From JAEZBP01 sp963832725 (GTDB lineage: Bacteria > Myxococcota_A > Polyangia > Polyangiales > Sandaracinaceae), in NCBI GenBank assembly GCA_963832725.1, contig CAWHVG010000002.1:1488001-1552000 (forward strand): DNA of 64,000 nucleotides, read 5' to 3'. The position numbers and the translations under genes are program-made. Below, piece by piece: positions 56,775 through 64,000 of the stretch. Below the pieces are notes generated by a model. It ran no database searches. It was given only the letters and a program-made list of their open reading frames with translations, and was not told the origin of the DNA. The number at the start of each line of letters is the position of its first letter. Within the stretch, counting starts at the first letter, position 1.

Positions 56775-59700
56775 TTACTCGGCCGCGACGACGGCCTTTG
56801 GTGCTCGGCGGCGTTCCCACGCCATCGCGGCTCGCTTCCAGATCGCGAAGATGGCCGGGTAGACCGTGAGCTCCAGCAGGAACGAGGTCGTGAGCCCGCC
56901 GACCATCGGCGCCGCGATTCGTTTCATGACGTCCGCGCCGACTCCGTGGCTGAACAGGACGGGAACGAGGCCGAGCATGGTGGTCATCACCGTCATCAGC
57001 TTCGGCCGAATCCGCTTGGCCGCGCCTTCGACGATGGCGTCTTCCAGATCTGCCGGCCCCTCGAGCTTTCCTCGTTCTTTGTGTCGGTCGTAGGAGAGGG
57101 TGAGATAGAGCAGCATCACGACGCCGGTCTCGGCGTCGAGCCCCGCCAACGCGATGATGCCGACCCACACGGCGACGCTCATGTTGTAGTCGAGCAAGTA
57201 GAGCAGCCAGAACGCGCCCACGAGCGAGAATGGTACGGCGAGAAGAACGATCGCGGTCTCGATGACCGATTTGGTGTTCAGGTAGAGGAGCATCATGACC
57301 AGAAGGAGCGTGACCGGTACGACCAATCGAAGCCGCTCCGTGGCGCGCTCGAAGTAGCGGAACTGACCGGACCAAGCGATCCGCACTCCGCTCGGGAGCT
57401 CCACCTGATCGGCGACCACGCGCTTCGCCTCGTCGACGTAGTCGGCGATGGGGCGATCCGTGTCGACGAAGACGAACCCGACGAGCCTCCCGTCCTCGCT
57501 CCGCACCATGGGTGGGCCGGTCCGGAACACGATGTCGGCGACCTGTCCGATCGGGATCTGGGCTCCCGACGGAGTGGCGATGAGGATGCGGGAGAGGGCG
57601 TCCGGATCGTCGCGCAGCTCGCGGGCGTAGCGGACGTTCACCGGGTAGCGCTCGCGTCCCTCCACCGTCTCCGTGACGTCCATGCCGCCGATGGCCGAGG
57701 CCACGACGCGCTGGACGTCGTCCGCGTTGAGGCCGTAGCGGGCGGCGTCTGCGCGGCGCACCTCGATGTCGGCGAAGAAGCCGCCGGTCGAGCGCTCCGC
57801 GAACGCGCTTCGCGTCCCCTCGATCTGCGAGACGGCGTGCTCGATTGCGATGGCGGTCCGCTCGATCGTCTGGATGTCGTCGCCGAAGACCTGGATGCCG
57901 AGCGGCGAGCGGATGCCCGTCGCCAACATCTCGGTGCGCGTCTGGATCGGCATCCACCAGACGTTGGGCATGCCGGGATACTGGAGCTTCTCGTCCATCT
58001 CCCGGATGAGGCCTTCCCAGGTCAGCCCCTCGCGCCATTGGTCCCGCGGCTTCAGGAGTATGACGGTCTCGGCCATCGCCAGAGGCGCCGGATCGGTCGC
58101 CGTCTCGGCGCGGCCCATCTTGCCGAAGACGCGCCTGACCTCGGGGATCTCGCGAAGCTGCCGATCCATGTCCTGCAAGACGCGGCTGGCCTCGCCCACC
58201 GACATCCCCGGCGTCGCCGTCGGCATGTACAGGACCACCCCTTCGTTGAGCGGCGGCATGAACTCGCTCTGAAGGCGGAAGAGGATCGGGATCGTGATCC
58301 CGATCGTGCCGAGAGCGAGGACCACGACCAGCCACCGGTGCCGGACCACGAAGCGCACGACGGGCGCGTAGATCCAGACCAGGAACCGGTTGAGCGGGTT
58401 TGCGTCTTCTCTCAGCAGTCTTCCGCGGATGAACAGCACCGCGAGCGCGGGCGTCGCCGTCACCGCCAGCACCGCTGCGAAGCCCATCGAGTAGGTCTTC
58501 GTGTACGCCAGCGGCGAGAAGAGGCGGCCTTCCGTCGATTGGAGCGTGAACACCGGCAGGAACGAGACGGTGATCACGAGCAACGAGAAGAAGATCGAGG
58601 GGCCGACCTCCTGCATCGCGTGGATGATGGCGTCGCGTCTGGGAATGGTCTGCCCTTCGGCATCCCATTCTTCCAGTGTCTTGTGGATGTTCTCGATCAA
58701 GATGATCGAAGCATCGACCATCGCGCCGATGGCCACCGCGATGCCACCGAGCGACATGATGTTCGCGGTCAGCCCCTGGAAGACCATGGGGATGAACGCG
58801 AGGAGCACGGCCAGCGGCAGCGTCAGGATGGGGATCAGCGCGCTCCGCACGTGGAGCAAGAAGAGAAAGATGACGATGCTGACGACGATCATCTCCTCGA
58901 GCAGCGTGTGCTTCAGCGTGCCGATCGCGGCCTCGATCAGCTCTGATCGGTCGTAGGTGACGACCAGCTCGACGCCTTCCGGGAGCCCAGCGCGGACCTG
59001 CTCGAGGCGCTCCTTGACGCGGTCGATGACGGAGAGCGCGTTCTCTCCGTAGCGCATGATGACGATCCCGCCGACGGTCTCGCCCTCGCCGTCGAGCTCG
59101 GCCACGCCGCGACGGATCTCGGGCCCGAGGCTCACCTCGGCGACGTCGCGCACGAAGATCGGCGTTCCGTCGTCGCTCACCTTCACCGGCGCCCCGGCGA
59201 TGTCGTCCGGGCTGTGGATGTAGCCGCGCCCGCGAACCATCTGCTCGTGGCCCGCGATCTCGAGGATCCGACCGCCGACCTCCGAGTTGGCGCCCCGAAC
59301 GGCGTGGATCACCTGCTCGAGCGTGACGCCGCGCGCGAGCATGCGGTTCGGGTCGACCTGAACCTGGTACTGCTTGACGAAGCCGCCCACCGAGGCGACC
59401 TCCGCCACGCCGTCCACGCTCTCGAGCGCGTAGCGGATGTTCCAGTCCTGCAGCGATCGGAGCTCGGCCAGATCCTGGTGGCCGGAGCGGTCGACCAGGG
59501 CGTACTCGAAGACCCAGCCGACGCCGGTCGCGTCCGGGCCGAGGGTGGGCTGCACGCCGTCGGGCAGCTCGGCCTGGACCTCGTTCATGTACTCGAGCAC
59601 GCGCGAGCGCGCCCAGTACATGTCCGTTCCGTCCTCGAAGATGACGTAAACGAACGAGAGCCCGAAGAAGGACTGACCGCGCACGAACTTCACCTTCGGC

Positions 59701-59957
59701 GCGGCGAGGAGTGCGGTCGAGATCGGGTAGGTGACCTGGTCCTCGACGAGATCGGGGCTCTGTCCCTGCCACTCGGTGAAGATGATCACCTGCGTGTCCG
59801 AGAGGTCCGGGATCGCGTCGAGCGGCGTGTGCAGGAGGGCGTAGTAGCCGAACGCGCCGAGGGCCGCGACGAGCAGCAGCGTCATCACCGGGCGGCGGCC
59901 GCTGGCGGCGATCATCTTGCCGACCAGGCCGCTCTTGGCGCTCGGGTCCGCGTTCAT
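56775..59957 (-). CDS. cusA: CusA-type heavy-metal RND efflux pump
   Basis: 1060 residues, full length for the HME-RND family. TM1 follows RRPVMTLLLVAALGAFGYYA; the proton-relay Asp lies in AIGAMVDASIILIE, and the methionine-rich substrate region MPIQTRTEMLATGIRSPLGI matches Cu(I)/Ag(I) pumps such as E. coli CusA rather than the Zn/Co type. It exports copper or silver from periplasm or cytoplasm through a TolC-type channel. The ATG overlaps the cusB stop (ATGA), giving translational coupling. Confidence 0.95.
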   Translation of the reverse strand: MNADPSAKSGLVGKMIAASGRRPVMTLLLVAALGAFGYYALLHTPLDAIPDLSDTQVIIFTEWQGQSPDLVEDQVTYPISTALLAAPKVKFVRGQSFFGLSFVYVIFEDGTDMYWARSRVLEYMNEVQAELPDGVQPTLGPDATGVGWVFEYALVDRSGHQDLAELRSLQDWNIRYALESVDGVAEVASVGGFVKQYQVQVDPNRMLARGVTLEQVIHAVRGANSEVGGRILEIAGHEQMVRGRGYIHSPDDIAGAPVKVSDDGTPIFVRDVAEVSLGPEIRRGVAELDGEGETVGGIVIMRYGENALSVIDRVKERLEQVRAGLPEGVELVVTYDRSELIEAAIGTLKHTLLEEMIVVSIVIFLFLLHVRSALIPILTLPLAVLLAFIPMVFQGLTANIMSLGGIAVAIGAMVDASIILIENIHKTLEEWDAEGQTIPRRDAIIHAMQEVGPSIFFSLLVITVSFLPVFTLQSTEGRLFSPLAYTKTYSMGFAAVLAVTATPALAVLFIRGRLLREDANPLNRFLVWIYAPVVRFVVRHRWLVVVLALGTIGITIPILFRLQSEFMPPLNEGVVLYMPTATPGMSVGEASRVLQDMDRQLREIPEVRRVFGKMGRAETATDPAPLAMAETVILLKPRDQWREGLTWEGLIREMDEKLQYPGMPNVWWMPIQTRTEMLATGIRSPLGIQVFGDDIQTIERTAIAIEHAVSQIEGTRSAFAERSTGGFFADIEVRRADAARYGLNADDVQRVVASAIGGMDVTETVEGRERYPVNVRYARELRDDPDALSRILIATPSGAQIPIGQVADIVFRTGPPMVRSEDGRLVGFVFVDTDRPIADYVDEAKRVVADQVELPSGVRIAWSGQFRYFERATERLRLVVPVTLLLVMMLLYLNTKSVIETAIVLLAVPFSLVGAFWLLYLLDYNMSVAVWVGIIALAGLDAETGVVMLLYLTLSYDRHKERGKLEGPADLEDAIVEGAAKRIRPKLMTVMTTMLGLVPVLFSHGVGADVMKRIAAPMVGGLTTSFLLELTVYPAIFAIWKRAAMAWERRRAPKAVVAAE

Positions 59958-62369
59958 CGCGCGGCCCCGTGCTGGTGATGCATCGCGCCGTGTGCCGCAT
60001 GATCCTCGGCGGGCGCGGGCCGCGGCGGGGCGCCGTGCTCGTGTCGCGCCGGTGCGGGCCGTGTTCGCCCCGAGCGCTGGGAGGGCGCGGACGGAGCGCC
60101 TGCGGGCGGCGGGGCGGTGCCGGACTCTGCGGACGAGGCGTGCTGCTCCTCGTCCGCCGTCGGCCCCCACGCATCGAGCGAAGAGCGCAGCCGGCTCTCC
60201 GACGCCACCAGGAACGTGCCGGAGGTGACGACCACGTCGCCGGGCTCGAGGCCGGAGCGGACCACGTAGGAGTCGCCGGCGCGGGCGCCGAGCTCCACCA
60301 CCTTCGGTCGGAGCCGACCTTCGCCGAGGTCGACGAACACCACGCGCCGCGGGCCGGTGTAGATGACCGCCTCGGCCGGGACCGCGAGCTGCTCGCCCAG
60401 TGGCACGTCGAAGTCGACGTCCGCGTACATGTCCGGGCGCAGCGTCAGGTCGGGGTTGTCCAGGCTGACGCGGACGCGGGTCGTGCGCGTGTGATCGTCG
60501 AGGTACGGGTAGATGAACGACACGCGGCCGGGGAAGGTGCGGTCGGGGAGGTTCGGCAGCGCGATGGTCACGTCCTGGCCGACGTGCACGTTCGGCATGT
60601 CGTTCTCGTAGACGTCGGCCTCGACCCACACCTCGTCGAGGTTGGCGATGCGATAGACGCGCGTCCCGGCCTGGATCTGGGCGCCTTCGACGACGTCCTT
60701 TTCGATCACGTAGCCGCTCGCCGGCGCGGTGATGGGCACGTTCTCCGTCGCCTCGCCCTGGGTGCGAATGTGCGCCGCCTGCGCGTCGCTCATCCCGAGC
60801 AGGATCAAGCGCCGCCGGGCCGCCCGCGCGACCGGGCTCTCTTCGCCCTCCGCGCCACCGAAGGCGTGGCTCCGGAGGGCGGTGAGGTAGTCGAGTTGTG
60901 CGGCGTAGAGCTCGGGCGAGTAGAGGGTGAAGAGCACCTGGCCCCGGCGGACACGCTGCCCCTGCTCGTCGACGTTCAGCCGCTGGACCCACCCGCTCAT
61001 GCGGAGGTTGACGTCGGAGAGCCGCGACTCGTCGTACGCGACGCGGCCGATGGCCCGGAAGGTCGTGCTCATCGCGCGCCGCCCGATCGCCTGCGTGCGC
61101 AGCCCGATCCGCTGGCGGCGCTCGTCGTCGATGCGGATCACGCCGGTCTGGACCTCCTCGGTGGTCACGGGGGTGAGGTCCATGCCGCAGATCGGGCACG
61201 TCCCCGGGCCGTCTTGGTGCACCGAGGGGTGCATGCCGCACGTGTAGTAGGCGATGTCGTCGCCGCCGGGCGCGGGCGCTTGGACGGCGCCCACGGTCCA
61301 GTCGCTCTCCGAGCCGCAGGTGAGCATGCGCGAGCCCATGTAGGGGTTCTCGAGCGTGCCGGAGGGCTGCACCCACTTCTGGAAGCCTTGCGCCATCGGG
61401 CAGCGGAAGACGTGCAGGCCCTGCTGCAGGCGCGGGTCCGCCTCGGCGGCCGCCACCAGGGCGCCGCTGATCTCGCCGAAGCGCTGTCGCGCCCCCTCCA
61501 GATCCCGCTCCTCCGCGAGCTGGCGTGCCGCCGTGGCGCCGCTCTCGAGCACGCTCGCGACGGAAGCGGGCACGCCCTCGTCTCCGTGGGCCGCGTCGAG
61601 CGCGGTGGCGACGCGGGTCGCGGCCGGTCCGAGCCCCGCGGTGGCATCGCCGGCGAGCGTGGCTCGGATCTGCTCGTAGGGCGCCAGGGCTGCGCGCAGC
61701 TCGCCGAGCGCCGCGTCCGAGAACGCGTGCGAGGGTACGGGTGGCGCCGCGGTCGGTTCGCTCGAGCCGCCGGACGCGTCCTGTGTGGTCAGCCCCCGCG
61801 TGCCCACCGTCAGTCCGAGCGAGGCGCGGCCGGTCTGGTCGCCCGCCTGGACCTCCACCTCGATCTGCCAGCTGCCGCCCATCGGGAGATCGAAGCTGGC
61901 GACGTAGTGCCCCCCGCCGGCGTTCTCGATGTCCGCGTCGCCTCGCATCTCGGGCATGCCGCCCATCGCCGGCATCCGGTAGGTGACGCCGACGTCCGCG
62001 TCGCCCACGGGATCGCCGCCGCGCTCGACCCGCACATGAAGGCGGTTGCCGTTCTGTCGCGGCGGAATCGGGGACGAGGCCGAGATCGAGCCGGAAGGGC
62101 CCGGCCGAGACGTGCGTCCCGTAGCTCGGCTCCTCGCTCGGCATGGGCTCGCCGCCGAACCAGGCGACGAGCTGGGTGCGGTAGATCACGCCCGCCACCG
62201 AGAGGGCCAGGATGACGCCGAGCGGCACGAGCCAGCCCCAGCGATCCTCCTCTCGCGGAGGCCGCGGCGCGGGCGGCTCGAGGTCCTCGGCGAGCGGGCT
62301 CGGCTCTTCCGGCAGCTCGGGCTCTTCCGGCAGCTCCGGGCCCTCCTGCTCTTCCTCGGTCGTGCTCAT
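59954..62369 (-). CDS. cusB: CusB-type membrane fusion protein with extra metal-binding modules, one frameshift in this assembly
   Basis: From ATG 62369: Pro/Glu-rich cytoplasmic tail with PELPEE repeats, one membrane helix (LVPLGVILALSVAGVIY), then a YtkA/FixH-like beta domain interrupted at 62065-62069 (GAATC; GATC restores the frame as PDPPRQNGNRL). Next a DUF3347 module ending CPMAQGFQKWVQ, a heavy-metal-binding domain YYTCGMHPSVHQDGPGTCPICGMDL, and a complete HlyD-type adaptor (barrel-sandwich, beta-barrel and membrane-proximal domains). The tail is His-rich. Corrected length is about 804 residues, about twice E. coli CusB. It links CusA to the outer-membrane channel and may load Cu(I). 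Confidence 0.9.
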
Positions 62370-62577
62370 CGCCGCCCCTCCCGGTGGGAACGGGGCCTGC
62401 CGACCAGAGCTCCCCGAAGGGAGCGCGGACGCCCGGTGCGGGCGCGCGTCGCGTGCATGTGCATCTCCACTCTCCTGCGGATTCGAGCCTTCCGGGGCCA
62501 TCGCCGGCGAACGCGTGGCCGAAGCTCGACGGAGCTCGGCGCGCGTCAGCCCTTCGGGGGCGACGGAGCGGCCGAGC

Positions 62578-62979
62578 TCAGAGCAGGAAGGTGGAGTGGT
62601 GGAGCCAGAGCGGCGCGGAGGGTGGGGCTCGGCTGCGGGTCGTGTGCTCGCGCGGGGCCGCGTTCACCGGGACCGGAGCGTCGAGCACTGCGACCAGGTA
62701 CTGCGCGGGCGCCCCGACCACCGGCACGATGCCCGCGATCTGTGCCGGCGCCGGCTCTGTCCCCTTGGACTGGAGCACGCAGCATGTGCGACGCGCGGCC
62801 CGCATGCCCGTCTCGCGCGCGTGTTCGCCGTGCATCACGCAGCAGCGACCGACGTGCGACGACTGCATGCTGGTGCAGCGGTAGACGTCGAGGCGCGCGA
62901 GCGCGGGGAGCGCGACCATGCCACCCACGAGGACGGCGAAGAACGCCGCTGTCCGCAGGTGCTTTGTGATCACGCCCAT
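62578..62979 (-). CDS. Small secreted Cys-rich protein of the copper operon
   Basis: 133 residues from ATG 62979. Signal peptide with cleavage after ALA near residue 28. The mature N-terminal half has five Cys plus His and Met (YRCTSMQSSHVGRCCVMHG, RRTCCVLQ), a composition suited to Cu(I) binding or disulfides. The C-terminal half is Ala/Pro-rich. I do not recognise a family. Position between the cupredoxin and cusB suggests periplasmic copper handling. Confidence 0.6.
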   Translation of the reverse strand: MGVITKHLRTAAFFAVLVGGMVALPALARLDVYRCTSMQSSHVGRCCVMHGEHARETGMRAARRTCCVLQSKGTEPAPAQIAGIVPVVGAPAQYLVAVLDAPVPVNAAPREHTTRSRAPPSAPLWLHHSTFLL

Positions 62980-63028
62980 CGAAGATCCTGAAGTAGAGCA
63001 CGGGGCCGTGTGGCGCAACAGCCCCGGG

Positions 63029-63406
63029 TCACCGCACGACGATGGCGCCCTCGAACATGTCCATCCCGCACGTGAACCGGACTCGCCCGGCCTCGTGAGG
63101 CGTGAACGTCACCTCGACCGGCTGACCGACCGGGAGGTCCCGCTCGATGTGCTCGGAGGGAATCGCGACTTGGTTGCCGCAGCCCTCGTCGGTGGTGCGG
63201 GTGAACACGAGCGTCAGCGGCTCGCCGGCGGTGGCCTGCACCTCGCTCGGCTCGTAGCCGCTGGCGTTCACGGAGACGGCGACGCGGTGGTCGGTCGTCT
63301 CGGCGGCGTTGGCGTTGTCCTCGCCGGGGGCGTCGCTCGAGTCGGAGCCGCACGCGGCGAGCAGGAGGGTCGCGGTCACGACGAGAACGGAACGAAGAAC
63401 GGTCAT
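63029..63406 (-). CDS. Cupredoxin-domain lipoprotein
   Basis: 125 residues from ATG 63406. Lipobox LAAC, acidic linker, then a cupredoxin_1-like beta sandwich: VSVNASGYEPSEVQATAGEP, TTDEGCGNQVAIPS and FTPHEAGRVRFTCGMDMFEG. The C-terminal Cys-Gly-Met-x-Met loop is in the place of the copper ligands. It probably captures Cu in the periplasm for the adjacent Cus pump. Confidence 0.82.
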   Translation of the reverse strand: MTVLRSVLVVTATLLLAACGSDSSDAPGEDNANAAETTDHRVAVSVNASGYEPSEVQATAGEPLTLVFTRTTDEGCGNQVAIPSEHIERDLPVGQPVEVTFTPHEAGRVRFTCGMDMFEGAIVVR

Positions 63407-63491
63407 GGATGCATCGACTCCCTGTCGCGAGGTCCACGGTCGCAGAACGTCGCGAAGGATACGCACGCGCCGATGGATCGCACGCCGTGGC

Positions 63492-64000
63492 TCACGGGTC
63501 GTGATCTGCGTGCTCCGGCGTCGCGTCGCGGCGCTCAGGGTCCGGCGTCGCGTTGCGTTCCTCGTCATCGCTCGCTTCGGGGCCCTCGCCGGCCGGCGCT
63601 TCGGGCTCGGACGCCCCCGCGGCCGACTCGGGGGCCACCGGCTCCACGGGATGTCCCACCACGCGCTCCAGCCTCGCCCACGCCGCCCCGTGCTCGGCGC
63701 GGACCCGCGCCAGCGCCACGCCGAGCTCCAATAGGTCGCGCTCGGCGATCAACGTCGACGCGACCGTGCTCCGCCCCGTGACGTAGCTGCCGACGACCGA
63801 CTCGTACGCGCTCTGCGCCTCGGGAACGAGCGTGTGCTCGTAGAGCTGAACGCGGCGGTAGGTGTCGCGGAGGCGCGCCAGCGATTCGGTGAGCTCGGCG
63901 AGGGCGGCGTCCTCCGCGGCGCGGTGGTCCGCCAGCTCCGCGTGGGAGTCCGCCTCCGCGGCTTCCTGCGCGTCCGCGTACGCCCCCTGCCAGATCGGGA
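63492..64000 (-). CDS. TolC-family outer-membrane channel, C-terminal part (continues beyond window)
   Basis: The frame is open to the right edge; about 168 codons are visible. Helical pattern YRRVQLYEHTLVPEAQSAYE, then SYVTGRSTVASTLIAERDLL and a closing helix (ARVRAEHGAAWARLERVVG) are typical of the last repeat of OMF/TolC proteins (CusC type). A Pro/Glu/Ala-rich tail of about 55 residues ending in His/Asp follows. Being first in order before the cupredoxin, CusB and CusA genes, it should be the outer-membrane channel of this efflux system. Confidence 0.82.
   Translation of the reverse strand, partial: PIWQGAYADAQEAAEADSHAELADHRAAEDAALAELTESLARLRDTYRRVQLYEHTLVPEAQSAYESVVGSYVTGRSTVASTLIAERDLLELGVALARVRAEHGAAWARLERVVGHPVEPVAPESAAGASEPEAPAGEGPEASDDEERNATPDPERRDATPEHADHDP

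Overview
The window is about 64 kb of GC-rich (about 70%) bacterial DNA. Lipoproteins with Asp/Gly/Ala linkers, many TPR, FHA, PilZ and PP2C proteins, a kinase-like protein, a type III polyketide synthase and frequent GTG/TTG starts point to a myxobacterium-like Polyangia relative, perhaps near Sandaracinaceae. That placement is an inference from gene content; there is no rRNA here. No prophage, CRISPR array or intact insertion sequence was seen.

Layout. 0-3.6 kb: histidine kinase (cut by the left edge), rph, a 53-codon ORF and rdgB. 3.5-4.5 kb: tRNA-Pro and tRNA-Arg, then a roughly 147-bp tandem array whose units repeat the tRNA-Arg 3' end. 4.6-7.3 kb: a receiver/ADP-ribosylglycohydrolase fusion, an HD-domain protein and a degenerate 41-bp array. 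7.3-15 kb: secreted protein plus MFS exporter, GxGYxYP lipoprotein, M50 protease, mpg, MutS-like ATPase, small PHA-type protein. 15.8-20.7 kb: Fic protein with two palindromic promoter/operators, a GH94-like fragment, a CobW-type GTPase, an HD nucleotidase. 21-30 kb: transglutaminase lipoprotein, PilZ and OmpA proteins, a kinase/membrane pair divergent from a regulator, an LplT-PlsC fusion. 30-38 kb: receiver protein, sdaA, a basic protein with a clear promoter, pseudokinase-PilZ, tRNA-Thr, ltaE and a TPR lipoprotein. 38.5-49 kb: envelope and phosphosignalling genes (zinc-ribbon/FHA, PP2C, FHA-protease, TPR proteins). 49.6-56 kb: phosphohexomutase, then a five-gene minus-strand operon built around a type III PKS, resembling srsABC. 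56-64 kb: a copper/silver efflux operon (TolC-type channel, cupredoxin, Cys-rich protein, CusB, CusA, DUF3347 protein).

The most important cross-cutting observation is that nine genes need about twelve single-base corrections to read through, and these fall on or beside GATC sites. In seven cases the sequence shows GATC with one extra base inside it. The simplest reading is a long-read assembly with residual errors at a methylated GATC motif, so most of these genes are probably intact in the organism. They are annotated as genes, with the breakpoints given.
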